From Proteiniclasticum aestuarii (GTDB lineage Bacteria > Bacillota > Clostridia > Clostridiales > Clostridiaceae): a DNA stretch of 64,000 nt. Positions 1 through 9,246 of the stretch are shown piece after piece. Each line of letters starts with the position of its first letter. The first letter of the stretch is position 1. Position numbers and translations under genes: made by a program. The stretch spans positions 1-64,000 of the forward strand of contig NZ_JAFNJU010000002.1 of assembly GCF_017368455.1 (NCBI RefSeq). The letters run 5' to 3'. The notes below the pieces were generated by a model. That model did not search any database and was not told the origin of the DNA. It saw only the letters and a program-made list of their open reading frames with translations.

Positions 1-337
1 CGTCAAAACTCGCCTGGCTCAGACTGTCCTTCACATGCACCCCGTACAGATACTCCCCGGTTTTTTCCGGAGTCCATTTTGCCGTGTTTTTTTCACTGTA
101 ATCCTGAATCATCGTCCATAGATTCGTGCTCAGATCCTTTACCCAGAACTGATAGAGCATCTGATCACTACCAGTAATCTTAGCACTTATAGATAACTCG
201 TTTCTAATAATATAAGGATCAGTAATATTAATATTTTCTATATTTAAAGAGTTCGCATGTGATAATTTTATAGGTGATAAGGAAATAAGGCATATCACTA
301 TAGCTATTATTTTGTAAATATATTTTTCAAATCGCAT
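1..337 (-). CDS. Secreted protein with Y_Y_Y-like domain, N-terminal part (cut by window edge)
   Basis: Reading from the ATG at 337 gives 112 residues with no stop before the window edge, so the 3' end is missing. Residues 1-29 form a signal peptide: basic start MRFEKYIYK, a hydrophobic stretch and a plausible cleavage after SHA. The rest resembles the triple-tyrosine (Y_Y_Y) fold found in large clostridial surface proteins, with the segment YQFWVKD and a closing GEYLYGVHVKD. A purine-rich GGGGAGG lies just upstream. It follows wbpE by 46 bases in the same direction and may be the last gene of the polysaccharide operon or a separate surface protein. The function is not known; an exported, probably wall-associated protein is an inference. 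Confidence 0.6.
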   Translation of the reverse strand, partial: MRFEKYIYKIIAIVICLISLSPIKLSHANSLNIENINITDPYIIRNELSISAKITGSDQMLYQFWVKDLSTNLWTMIQDYSEKNTAKWTPEKTGEYLYGVHVKDSLSQASFD

Positions 338-383
338 CTTATCAAAAACCTCCCCAACTATATGAATTTATATTAATTTCATT

Positions 384-1508
384 TTAAATAATTTCTTTTA
401 AATTATCTGTAACAATATTAATTTCGTTATCAGAAAGATATGGATGCATCGGCAAAGATAGAACTGTATCACAAAGCTCATTTGTCACTTCAAAATAATT
501 ATCATCGTAATCATACTCAGTAAATGCACCTTGCTTATGCATTGGCTTCACATAATAGACCATGCTTGGGATACCTTCTTCTTTTAACTTAGCTTGTAGT
601 GCATCTCTTTCTTCTTTGTTCTTTAACTTTATTGTATACTGCGCAAAACTAGATACGTATCCTTCTGGAATTATTGGTGTATCTACAATCCCTTTAAGCT
701 TTTCTGTATATAGTCTATACACTCTATTTACATCTTCCAGTTCATGGTCAATAAAGGCTGTGAGCTTTACATTAAGAACTGCAGCTTGAATGGAATCAAG
801 TCTAGAATTAACGCCTATTCTAACATTGTCGTACTTATTATCCCCTTTACCATGAACTTTCAACGAATTTAGAAGTTCCGCTAACGCATCATCATTTGTA
901 AAAATAGCTCCACCATCACCGTAACACCCTAATGGTTTTGCTGGGAAGAAAGATGTTGTTGCTGCATCACCAAAACTGCAAGCTCTCTTGCCATTGATGC
1001 TTCCACCAAATCCTTGAGCTGCATCTTCCAGAACTCTTAAATTATATTTCTTTGCAATTATCTCAATTTCTATATGATCAGCAGGTAAACCAAATAAGTC
1101 CACTGGAATAATCATCTTTGGAGTAAGCTTACCTTCTTCTAACACCTTACTTATTGCCTTTTCAAGTTTAGTAGTGTCAACATTGAAAGTTTCCCTATCG
1201 ACATCTACAAATATTGGTGTTGCTCCTCTAAATGAAACAACTTCTCCAGTTGAGAAGAATGTAAAATCAGGAACGAAAACAGCATCCCCTTCTTTTATAT
1301 CCCATGCCATCATAAGGAGGGTCATGGCCTCAGTTCCATTAGCGCAGGTAATACAATGTCTCACACCTACATATTCAGCCAGTCTTTGTTCTAAGGTGTT
1401 CACTTCTTTGCCACCGATGAAATTGGTGTTATTTATAACTTCCTGGATTGCTGCGTCAATTTCACTTTTATATTTCTCATATTGAGCTTTCAAGTCTCTA
1501 AATTCCAT
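384..1508 (-). CDS. wbpE: PLP-dependent sugar aminotransferase, WbpE-like (DegT/DnrJ/EryC1/StrS family)
   Basis: This cytosolic enzyme should transaminate UDP-3-keto-GlcNAcA to UDP-3-amino-GlcNAcA, the third step towards UDP-ManNAc3NAcA. With the ATG at 1508 the protein has 374 residues, normal for the family. The PLP-binding lysine is K191 in PAKPLGCYGDGG; residues EDAAQ (about 161-165) and CANGTEA (about 55-61) form the cofactor pocket. A TTG at 1526 in the same frame is possible, but the GAGGGGAG motif sits 8 bases before the ATG at 1508, so I prefer that start. It is adjacent to wbpD and follows wbpI, A and B, which fixes the pathway better than the sequence alone. Other DegT enzymes act on 4-keto sugars; the gene context argues against that. 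Confidence 0.88.
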   Translation of the reverse strand: MEFRDLKAQYEKYKSEIDAAIQEVINNTNFIGGKEVNTLEQRLAEYVGVRHCITCANGTEAMTLLMMAWDIKEGDAVFVPDFTFFSTGEVVSFRGATPIFVDVDRETFNVDTTKLEKAISKVLEEGKLTPKMIIPVDLFGLPADHIEIEIIAKKYNLRVLEDAAQGFGGSINGKRACSFGDAATTSFFPAKPLGCYGDGGAIFTNDDALAELLNSLKVHGKGDNKYDNVRIGVNSRLDSIQAAVLNVKLTAFIDHELEDVNRVYRLYTEKLKGIVDTPIIPEGYVSSFAQYTIKLKNKEERDALQAKLKEEGIPSMVYYVKPMHKQGAFTEYDYDDNYFEVTNELCDTVLSLPMHPYLSDNEINIVTDNLKEII

Positions 1509-1526
1509 ACTAAAAACTCCCCTCAA

Positions 1527-2087
1527 TTACTTCTCTTTCAACCCGTTATTTTCTATTGCGTATTCTCTTTTGCATTCGCTACACTTCAAATTGTCTTTTA
1601 AAGGTACTCCGCATTCACAGACCCATCCTATTTGTTTTGCTGGCACACCTGCCATTAGTGCATAGGCTGGAACATCTTTTGTCACTACCGCGCCTGAAGC
1701 AATCATTGCCCATTCACCGATGGTGTTACCGCATACAATCGTTGCATTTGCGCCTATAGACGCTCCGTATTTAACCAAAGTTCTTTTATACCCAGCAGAT
1801 CCTTTGGGATATTTGCTTCTTGGCGTTAAATCATTTGTGAAAACCATAGAAGGACCACAAAATACATAATCTTCAAGTTCAATACCTTCATAGACAGATA
1901 CGTTGTTTTGAATCTTAACACCATTACCTATCTTCACGTTGTTCGATACATTTACGTTCTGACCTAAAGAACACTTCTCACCAATCTGGGCACCTTTGTG
2001 GACATGACAGAAGTGCCATATTTTTGTACCCTCACCTATGGATACATTATCATCTAAATAACTGCTTTCATGCACGAAGTAGCTCAT
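1527..2087 (-). CDS. wbpD: UDP-3-amino-GlcNAcA N-acetyltransferase, WbpD-like (left-handed beta-helix)
   Basis: The 186-residue protein is a hexapeptide-repeat acyltransferase that should acetylate the 3-amino group made by WbpE, using acetyl-CoA. Repeats of the form (I/V)GxGxxI run from about residue 15 to 150, and the loop with FTNDLTPRSKYP is typical of WbpD/WlbB enzymes. The C-terminus adds CECGVPL and CSEC, a four-cysteine ribbon-like tail common in Firmicutes members. The start overlaps the wbpB stop by 4 bases (ATGA type), which indicates translational coupling. Confidence 0.88.
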   Translation of the reverse strand: MSYFVHESSYLDDNVSIGEGTKIWHFCHVHKGAQIGEKCSLGQNVNVSNNVKIGNGVKIQNNVSVYEGIELEDYVFCGPSMVFTNDLTPRSKYPKGSAGYKRTLVKYGASIGANATIVCGNTIGEWAMIASGAVVTKDVPAYALMAGVPAKQIGWVCECGVPLKDNLKCSECKREYAIENNGLKEK

Positions 2088-3166
2088 CTGTTGAACCTAC
2101 CTTTGAAATCTAATGTACTGCACTTATCAAGTGGAAGCTTTACACTCTTTCCTTCAGCTGCTGACTTGTAAATAGCAAGAACTAGCTCAAGTGCATTTCT
2201 TCCATCGACAGCTGTAACATACGGCTGTCGATCGTTCTTAATTGCATCAATCACATCTGCATAAAGTGGACTGTGACCGAACCCATAAACCGTCGGTGGG
2301 TTCTCATGGTACTTCTCTTTTACTTGTTCTGGATCATCCAGCTTATCTGCAAACTGCCATTCTTCAATTAGATTTACAGACTTTCCGCCTGCTTTAACCG
2401 TTCCTTTTTCTCCAAAGATGTATAGAGTCTCTTCAAGATTCTTAGGATAAATATTTGTAGTACCTTCAATAATCCCGTAGCTTCCATTTGAAAACTTCAC
2501 TAAGGCCATGCCCAAATCTTCAGCATCGATGAATCCGTGGATTAGATTATCCGTCATTCCTACAACTTCAATGATTTCATCACCCATCATCCATCTCAAG
2601 AGATCAATATTATGGATACACTGATTCATAAGTGCTCCACCATCCTGCTCCCAGGTACCTCTCCAAGGTGCCTGAGTATAATAATCTTCTCCTCTGTTCC
2701 ACCTGATATGGGCTGTACCATGCATCAGTTTTCCAAAGCGATCTGCTTCCACAGCTTCTCTAATCTTTTGTACAGATTTGTTGAATCTGTTCTGGTGACA
2801 AGCACTGACTTTTATGTTCTTTTCATTGGCTTTCTCTATTATTGAATCTGCTTCTTCTAAAGAGAGAGCTATCGGTTTTTCGATGATAAGATTTGCTCCA
2901 GCATCTATGCAATCCAGAGCTATCTGACCGTGCTTCCCACTTTCGGTGCAGATGGCCACGAGTTCAGGCTCCTCATATTTAAGCATTTCCTTGTAATCAA
3001 CATATTTCTTTGTTTCATCTGATAGCTTGAAATTCCGAATAGTTGTATCCAATTTTGATTCTTCTACATCACATAAAGCAACGATATCCAAGTCATTTTC
3101 CATTGCAGCCGCTATGTGATTTGGTGAAATTCTTCCACATCCGATAATCGCATATTTTAAACTCAA
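2084..3166 (-). CDS. wbpB: UDP-GlcNAcA 3-dehydrogenase, WbpB-like (Gfo/Idh/MocA family)
   Basis: This NAD(H)-dependent oxidoreductase should oxidise C3 of UDP-GlcNAcA, giving the 3-keto substrate of WbpE. The 360-residue protein opens with a Rossmann motif (GCGRISPNH, residues 9-17) and has the family EKP motif (IIEKPIAL) near residue 97, whose lysine is catalytic in the family. The segment GGALMNQCIHNIDLLRW carries the histidine expected in the sugar-binding domain. It lies between wbpA and wbpD, the usual order. In characterised systems WbpB recycles its cofactor with 2-oxoglutarate together with WbpE. Confidence 0.87.
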   Translation of the reverse strand: MSLKYAIIGCGRISPNHIAAAMENDLDIVALCDVEESKLDTTIRNFKLSDETKKYVDYKEMLKYEEPELVAICTESGKHGQIALDCIDAGANLIIEKPIALSLEEADSIIEKANEKNIKVSACHQNRFNKSVQKIREAVEADRFGKLMHGTAHIRWNRGEDYYTQAPWRGTWEQDGGALMNQCIHNIDLLRWMMGDEIIEVVGMTDNLIHGFIDAEDLGMALVKFSNGSYGIIEGTTNIYPKNLEETLYIFGEKGTVKAGGKSVNLIEEWQFADKLDDPEQVKEKYHENPPTVYGFGHSPLYADVIDAIKNDRQPYVTAVDGRNALELVLAIYKSAAEGKSVKLPLDKCSTLDFKGRFNR

Positions 3167-3178
3167 AACAAGTCCTCC

Positions 3179-4486
3179 TTAAAGTAACTCGATATTTTCA
3201 CGTGCTTCTGCATGCTTCAACGCATTCTTTGTATCAAAGATTGCCTTAGCATGTTTCTGCACGAAATCATAATCAACATTTGTGTGAGCAGTGGTTACAA
3301 TCACAAGGTCGGCACTTTCTATGAGTTCTACAGTAAGTTCGGGCTCACCCTTCTTTACTATTCCATGTTCACGGTATTCAGAGACAAATGGATCGTAATA
3401 AACAACTTCCGCGCCCTCTTTTTCAAGTTCTTCTATTACTCGAATAGCAGGACTTTCTCTGTAATCATCAATGTCCTGCTTATATGCAACACCAAGAATT
3501 AAGATTCTAGCACCATTCATAGCTTTCTTGAATCTATTTAGAATCTTGCTTGATCTCTCAGCGCAGTATTCCGGCATTCTGTCATTCACCATCATGGAGG
3601 ACTCAATCATCGATGTATGGAATCCATACTCTCTTGCCTTCCATGATAAATAATAAGGATCTAGCGGAATGCAGTGTCCTCCAAGTCCTGGACCTGGATA
3701 GAACGCTTGGAAACCGTAAGGTTTTGATTTAGCTGCATCTACAACTTCCCAGAAATTAATGCCCATTTTATTACTCAAAATAGCCAACTCATTGACAAGT
3801 CCAATATTTACATTTCTATATGTGTTTTCTAGAATTTTTTCCATCTCAGCTACTGCAGGTGATGATACTCTGTGAATAGGCGCCTCAAGAATTGCCTCAT
3901 ACATTGCTGCAGCCACATCAGTACATTCTGGGGTGATTCCTCCAACAACCTTAGGGGTGTTTTTAGTTTTATAAATAAGATTTCCTGGATCTACCCTTTC
4001 AGGTGAAAAAGCAAGATGGAAGTCCACTCCACATTTCAACCCTGATTTTTCCAGAATAGGCATCAACAGCTCTTCTGTAGTTCCAGGATATGTAGTTGAT
4101 TCAAGAACAATGAGCATATCCTTATGCATGTATGGCACAATACTCTCAGCTGATGCTCTTACATAACTGATGTCTGGTTGCTGATATGCATCAAGTGGTG
4201 TAGGCACAGCAATACAAACGCAATCCGCTGACGCTACCTGAGCGAAATCCGTTGTAGCAGATAATAATCCTGACTTAACTATTTCTTCCAGATCTTCATT
4301 AACCACGTCACCAATATAATTCCTGCCAGCATTGACCATTTCAACTTTTGATTCCTGAACATCAAATCCTATTGTTCTAAATCCAGCTTTAGCTTTTTCG
4401 ACCGCCAAAGGAAGTCCTACATAGCCTAATCCTACAACACCAAGGGTTGCTGTCTTGTCTATTAACTTCTTTTTGATACTATTCAT
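3179..4486 (-). CDS. wbpA: UDP-N-acetyl-D-glucosamine 6-dehydrogenase, WbpA-like
   Basis: This enzyme oxidises C6 of UDP-GlcNAc to the uronic acid with two NAD+, the first committed step of the UDP-ManNAc3NAcA route. From the ATG at 4486 it has 435 residues, close to characterised WbpA. The N-terminal NAD motif is GLGYVGLPLA (19-28), and the catalytic cysteine is C272 in GLGGHCIPLDPYYL. An ATG at 4501 is in frame, but GGAGGG lies 7 bases before the one at 4486, inside the extended frame, so the shorter start is preferred. The gene overlaps the end of wbpI by 8 bases. UDP-ManNAc dehydrogenase (WecC) is the alternative; the wbpB-D-E neighbours favour WbpA. Confidence 0.88.
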   Translation of the reverse strand: MNSIKKKLIDKTATLGVVGLGYVGLPLAVEKAKAGFRTIGFDVQESKVEMVNAGRNYIGDVVNEDLEEIVKSGLLSATTDFAQVASADCVCIAVPTPLDAYQQPDISYVRASAESIVPYMHKDMLIVLESTTYPGTTEELLMPILEKSGLKCGVDFHLAFSPERVDPGNLIYKTKNTPKVVGGITPECTDVAAAMYEAILEAPIHRVSSPAVAEMEKILENTYRNVNIGLVNELAILSNKMGINFWEVVDAAKSKPYGFQAFYPGPGLGGHCIPLDPYYLSWKAREYGFHTSMIESSMMVNDRMPEYCAERSSKILNRFKKAMNGARILILGVAYKQDIDDYRESPAIRVIEELEKEGAEVVYYDPFVSEYREHGIVKKGEPELTVELIESADLVIVTTAHTNVDYDFVQKHAKAIFDTKNALKHAEARENIELL

Positions 4487-5585
4487 TGATTTTCCCTCCA
4501 TTGACTATTGCCTCACATATTTTCAACGCAGCATTTCCTTCACCGAAAGACTTAGGCTGTGGATGCTTTAAACATGTTAATTCACGTTGAACCTTGCTTT
4601 TGATCTCTTTGACATCTATCTTGCTTAAGACATTCCATGAATTCTCCAATGTTTCAATCCATTCAGTTTGATCCCTTAGGGTTGTGCAAGGAGTCTTAAG
4701 GAAATATGCTTCTTTCTGTAAACCTCCCGAATCGGTTACTACCATATAAGCGTTAGACGTTAAATAGAGCATTAACAGGTAACCAACGGGATTGATGATT
4801 ATAATATTCTTCATGTCAACTTCGAGATTTTCTATTAACTTTTCGGTTCTTGGATGGAGTGGTAGTAGCACAGGTTTGTTCAGCTCACTAAATGCCTTGA
4901 AAATATTTGAGAGTTTTTCTGGATTATCAGTATTTTCAGCTCTATGAATGGTCGCCAGGTAATATCCATTTTCACTAATTTTGCTTATTTCACCATTTTC
5001 ACTGACTATTTCATCGAACCATAATCCATTAGAATATTTTTCATTCGCTATACCTATATTTCTAAGTACTGTATCATACATAATATCTCCGGTGTTCACT
5101 ACTCCATAAGTAATCCCTTCTTTTTTAAGATTATCTACTGCAGTTTGAGTGGGGCACAACAGCATATCAGAAATATGATCTGTCAAAATTCTGTTCTGTT
5201 CTTCTGGCATTAATTTGTTATAACTGCGAAGACCTGCTTCTACATGAAATACTGGGATGTGAAGCTTGCTTGCTGCTAAAGCTCCAGCAAGCGTTGAATT
5301 AGTATCGCCATAAACAAGAAGCCCATCCGGCTTTTCTTTTAGTAAGATTTCTTCTATTCCTTCCAGCATGCTTGCAGTTTGTTTTCCGTGGCTACCAGAT
5401 CCAACTCCCAGGTTATAATCTGGTTTGGGGATTCCTAATTCATCAAAGAATATATCTGACATATTTGCATCATAATGTTGTCCTGTATGTACAAGAATTT
5501 CTTCATGGTTTTTTCTGAATTCTTCTGAAAATGGCGCTGCCTTAATAAATTGCGGCCTTGCGCCAATGATTGTAATTAGTTTCAT
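4479..5585 (-). CDS. wbpI: Non-hydrolysing UDP-sugar 2-epimerase, WbpI-like
   Basis: This 368-residue UDP-GlcNAc 2-epimerase family protein should invert C2 of UDP-GlcNAc3NAcA to give UDP-ManNAc3NAcA. Family marks are GARPQFIKAAP at the N-terminus, VYGDTNSTLAG, VEAGLRSYN and MPEEQNR in the middle, and SGGLQKEAYF in the C-terminal UDP-binding lobe. A WecB-type enzyme acting on UDP-GlcNAc would look similar. The complete A, B, D, E set beside it makes WbpI the better assignment. A purine-rich GGTGGAGGAG precedes the start. Confidence 0.85.
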   Translation of the reverse strand: MKLITIIGARPQFIKAAPFSEEFRKNHEEILVHTGQHYDANMSDIFFDELGIPKPDYNLGVGSGSHGKQTASMLEGIEEILLKEKPDGLLVYGDTNSTLAGALAASKLHIPVFHVEAGLRSYNKLMPEEQNRILTDHISDMLLCPTQTAVDNLKKEGITYGVVNTGDIMYDTVLRNIGIANEKYSNGLWFDEIVSENGEISKISENGYYLATIHRAENTDNPEKLSNIFKAFSELNKPVLLPLHPRTEKLIENLEVDMKNIIIINPVGYLLMLYLTSNAYMVVTDSGGLQKEAYFLKTPCTTLRDQTEWIETLENSWNVLSKIDVKEIKSKVQRELTCLKHPQPKSFGEGNAALKICEAIVNGGKINE

Positions 5586-5629
5586 AGCTCCTCCACCTGA
5601 ATTATTACCGGTTATTAATCATTTAGATT

Positions 5630-6886
5630 CTATTCTCGATCACAATTCATTCCCTTTTTAAGAATTTCAGCTAGTTCTTGACTTTGCTTCTTTCTTGTAT
5701 ATAATTCGACCATATTTATCTTAGTTAATGAGTGTATCTGCCCATTATCCATCCATTCATCATACAACTTTAACAGTGTGTCAGCAACTTCTTCTGGAGT
5801 TGAAGCAATAATCCCTGAGTTGGTTGCCCTGATTATCTCATCTGTGATATCCTTATCTCCTGGAATGGAGAGGATTAATTTATTAGTAGCTAAATACTCA
5901 AATATTTTCCCCGTAACAATTCCTTTACTCGGATGGGATATTAAATAAAGTATATCTGCTAACATCATTTTACGAATTGCTTCCTGATGTGTAAGCAATC
6001 CACCTGAAACAATCATTTTCCTGCATTCCTTGCTGACAACATATTTTTTAATAGACTCACTGCTGCGCCCATAAAATAGAATCTGTATATTATTGACTAA
6101 TTCGGGTTTCCTGTTGACTAAATTTTCCAATCCATCAAGTAAAACTTTAGGGGTTCTATTTCCGAAGAATGATCCTGCGTATACAATTGTTAACTTCTCG
6201 TTGCGCTTATAATTGATGTCTTTCACATAATATTCACTAAAATCTTCTGGATCGAATCCATTCATAATAACATTAACTGGTATTTTGAATCTCTTAACTA
6301 ATTTTTCTTTTAACCCATCAGAGACTGTTATCACATTACATGCTGATTTGGCAAAATAAACATCTAATAGTAATGTGTGCTTCATTCTTAAGTATTTTAT
6401 AAATCTAATAAGAAGATTTTTAATCGTAATCTCTTCTTGGTCAACGATGTCACGAAAATCTGCAACCCATGGAATCTTGAATTGTTTATTTAATTCATTT
6501 GCAACCCAATGAGTATACTGAGGTAAACTACTAGCAAATATAACATCGATTTTTTCACTCTGACATATTTGTTTGCATCTATGAAGTATGTTTTCTCCTA
6601 TGTTATCATCAAAAAATTTAGGATGAAGAGTAATCTTATATAAAACAAAATTAATAGTTCTTTTTAGCTTATGTTTCTTATCGAAATTTACTCTCTCAAC
6701 TCTGCAAGTTTTAATTCCTATCATTGATTCATCTACATATTTTGAATTTGTTGACTCCCAATTAGGCGCTACTACAATTGGTTCAATTCCATATTCACGA
6801 AGGTATTTAGAAAACTTAGCTAATCTAAATGTACCACCACTATTCAGCGGATAATATTCATACACCGGAATTAATACTTTTATCAT
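5630..6886 (-). CDS. Glycosyltransferase, family 4-like
   Basis: The 418-residue protein has the two-lobed GT-B layout. The N-terminal acceptor lobe contains GGTFRLAKFSKYL (about 18-30) and WVADFRDIVDQEE (about 140-152). The C-terminal donor lobe contains TIVYAGSFFGNRTP (about 233-246) and the family helix KGIVTGKIFEYLATNK (about 323-338), whose glutamate normally binds the nucleotide. It probably adds one sugar to the lipid-linked repeat unit at the inner membrane face. Donor and linkage cannot be read from the sequence. The gene is much more AT-rich than the sugar-nucleotide genes beside it. Confidence 0.8.
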   Translation of the reverse strand: MIKVLIPVYEYYPLNSGGTFRLAKFSKYLREYGIEPIVVAPNWESTNSKYVDESMIGIKTCRVERVNFDKKHKLKRTINFVLYKITLHPKFFDDNIGENILHRCKQICQSEKIDVIFASSLPQYTHWVANELNKQFKIPWVADFRDIVDQEEITIKNLLIRFIKYLRMKHTLLLDVYFAKSACNVITVSDGLKEKLVKRFKIPVNVIMNGFDPEDFSEYYVKDINYKRNEKLTIVYAGSFFGNRTPKVLLDGLENLVNRKPELVNNIQILFYGRSSESIKKYVVSKECRKMIVSGGLLTHQEAIRKMMLADILYLISHPSKGIVTGKIFEYLATNKLILSIPGDKDITDEIIRATNSGIIASTPEEVADTLLKLYDEWMDNGQIHSLTKINMVELYTRKKQSQELAEILKKGMNCDRE

Positions 6887-6893
6887 ATTTATA

Positions 6894-7928
6894 TCACCTG
6901 TTTGCCCTTAATTTTTGACGTAAAATCATAAGTAATGTAACTATTCTATATTGCTCCTTCACATACATTTTAGAGATAACATGAATAAATATTCTTTGCT
7001 TCATTTGGGATATGTACTTATAGTAAGCTTTACTCTCTAAACTTTGAAATGATTTTACATACTCATTATTATAAGAAGTTTTGCGTACAATCTTATGAAT
7101 ATCATTAAATGATTTACTATTACTAGTGAGGTTGAGAACTATATTATCTAGCGAATAATACGCATAAAATGACAATACATCTTCATCTTGTCTATCATTT
7201 GATAATCTAAATTTATTTAAATCCGACATCAGTAGGCTATTTTGCTCATATAAATTTTTCTTGTATGAGTTGGTAATCGAACCATTTCTAATATAATAAT
7301 TATAAGTGTAGAAATTTAACTTTTTGATTTTATCTATATACTTAAGTACTCTAAAGTTAAACAGAAAATCCTCACCAACTGTAATTTTTTCATTGAATAC
7401 AATTGAATTACTTTTAATTATATGCGCTGGATAAAGCTTGTTCCATATTTGAGTACCATAGCTTCTTCCATAGAAAAACTTGTGTTTTTCTGAAACAGAA
7501 AAATCATTTTTTAGATTTATAATTTGATCGTTATACTCATCATTAGGAATTCTGTCCTTATTATCGAAATATCTATAATAATTGAAAATGAGTAAGGTAT
7601 TCTCATTTTCTTCAATGTTCTCAACGAATAACTCCAGAGTGTTTGGCTCAATAAAATCATCAGAATCAATAAACATTATGAAATCACCCGAAGACAATTC
7701 TAAGCCAATGTTTCTTGCACGGCTAACCCCAGAGTTGAAATTATGATAGACAATAATTCTACCGTCAAGCTTGTTGTATTCATCACAAATACTACCACTT
7801 AAGTCAGAAGAACCATCATCGATTAATATTAACTCGAAGTTAGAATATGACTGTTGAAGAATACTGTCTATGCATCTTCCTATATATGATTCAACATTAT
7901 AAACAGGAATAATGATACTGATTTTCAT
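6894..7928 (-). CDS. Glycosyltransferase, family 2 (GT-A)
   Basis: The 344-residue protein begins with the GT2 signature (SIIIPVYNVESYIGRC, residues 3-18), then LIDDGSSD (about 35-42) and the metal-binding DSDD near residue 89. The C-terminal 130 residues are helical, basic and rich in Tyr and Asn, and probably contact the membrane acceptor. It should transfer a sugar from a nucleotide donor to the growing repeat unit; the specificity is not predictable. It sits 7 bases before the neighbouring GT4 gene, so the two are likely translated together. Confidence 0.82.
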   Translation of the reverse strand: MKISIIIPVYNVESYIGRCIDSILQQSYSNFELILIDDGSSDLSGSICDEYNKLDGRIIVYHNFNSGVSRARNIGLELSSGDFIMFIDSDDFIEPNTLELFVENIEENENTLLIFNYYRYFDNKDRIPNDEYNDQIINLKNDFSVSEKHKFFYGRSYGTQIWNKLYPAHIIKSNSIVFNEKITVGEDFLFNFRVLKYIDKIKKLNFYTYNYYIRNGSITNSYKKNLYEQNSLLMSDLNKFRLSNDRQDEDVLSFYAYYSLDNIVLNLTSNSKSFNDIHKIVRKTSYNNEYVKSFQSLESKAYYKYISQMKQRIFIHVISKMYVKEQYRIVTLLMILRQKLRANR

Positions 7929-7962
7929 AAATATATCTCCTCGATTTAGATTTGTAATATAA

Positions 7963-9246
7963 CTATTTTATAGATTCGACCCTGCATTTTATCTTATTGA
8001 TTATTATCAAATATAATCCGATAAGTATTGGAACGAGAATTGAGTATTGAAATAGATTTTTAATTATAGAGGTAACAAATCCATCTCTAAAAAAAGTGAA
8101 AACTAAATGGGAAGAAACCAAACTATACATAGTTTGTGAAAAGGCATTTGTTTTTCCTTTTAGTATACCTAATCCTAGCCCTAAGATCCCAAAAATGGGG
8201 ATGGAACCTAACAAGCCAAAATTAATAGCAAATGACACATATGCATGCAGCGCTCCGCTAGGATTGTATATATGATATCCAAAATCAATCGGTTTAGAAA
8301 TATACTCTAGTTTTTCTGGAGCTAAAATAGTTGGCACTAAATTTAAAAACTCGCTTGCCAACAATCTTGGTACTTCAATCAATTTATGTTGTTCCGTTCG
8401 CAGAAAATCCACCAGTGAGTATGATGTATATATTGGTTCTTGGAATAGATTGTATAGCACATTACTAGAATCTATGTTGATAGAAGATGCTCGCCACACT
8501 CCAATTAAACCCATAAGGATTATAGTAAAAATGAAGAGGCTACTTGCTATCCATATATTGAAGCTCTTTTCTCTATTCGATATGTAAACAATAATAGCAA
8601 ATAACCCTGAAATAAAATATAGTCTTCCGCCTAAAGAAAGCACTAATAGTGATCCAACTAAATAAATAATAAAACTTACATTAATAATCTTATAGGATTT
8701 AAATTCACTGTTTTTACTGGTAGTAATTGAAGTGATTATTAAACTAATTGCTAAAAGTACTTGCAAAGCAGAAATAAGAGGGCCTTTTTGTGCAACATTA
8801 GAAATTTGACTATTGTATCCTTTAAAAAAACTATCGCTAAAAATAACGAGATAATATACTATGATTAGAATAATTAAACCTATGAGAGGCCAGAGTTTTT
8901 TCTTTGAAAAATGAAAAGTACTGTTATCAATATTTTTCTTGGGCTTATATTTTTCTCCTATTTTTGAAAATATAAAAAAAGAAAAATATACAGCGACAGC
9001 AAATAATAAATACATATATATATTTATTTCATTGATCTCACCATATAACTCGTGCCATAATTTAAACTCTACTCTATTCTTCATGACTCCCAATTCACCG
9101 AATATAATGGGAAGTAACATATAATATAGAAATCCAATAGAAAACAATACATAATGATTTAGCTCGATTCGCATCTTTTTTATACTAAATCTAAACATAA
9201 AAAAAAGTATTACTGACATAAATATGATTGAAATGGTTAATATCAA
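7963..9246 (-). CDS. wzy: Polysaccharide repeat-unit polymerase, Wzy-like integral membrane protein
   Basis: About 427 mostly hydrophobic residues form around ten to twelve membrane spans, with a larger loop near residues 230-300 containing VLYNLFQEPIYTSYSLVDFL and a late PSGALHAYVSF segment. Such a protein inside a glycosyltransferase cluster is most likely the polymerase that joins lipid-linked repeat units outside the membrane. Wzy proteins share topology rather than sequence, so the call rests on length, hydrophobicity and place. The start is uncertain: a GTG at 9255 lies only one base after the GGAGG, while a TTG at 9246 has a normal 10-base gap. The gene is very AT-rich. Confidence 0.7.
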   Translation of the reverse strand: MILTISIIFMSVILFFMFRFSIKKMRIELNHYVLFSIGFLYYMLLPIIFGELGVMKNRVEFKLWHELYGEINEINIYMYLLFAVAVYFSFFIFSKIGEKYKPKKNIDNSTFHFSKKKLWPLIGLIILIIVYYLVIFSDSFFKGYNSQISNVAQKGPLISALQVLLAISLIITSITTSKNSEFKSYKIINVSFIIYLVGSLLVLSLGGRLYFISGLFAIIVYISNREKSFNIWIASSLFIFTIILMGLIGVWRASSINIDSSNVLYNLFQEPIYTSYSLVDFLRTEQHKLIEVPRLLASEFLNLVPTILAPEKLEYISKPIDFGYHIYNPSGALHAYVSFAINFGLLGSIPIFGILGLGLGILKGKTNAFSQTMYSLVSSHLVFTFFRDGFVTSIIKNLFQYSILVPILIGLYLIIINKIKCRVESIK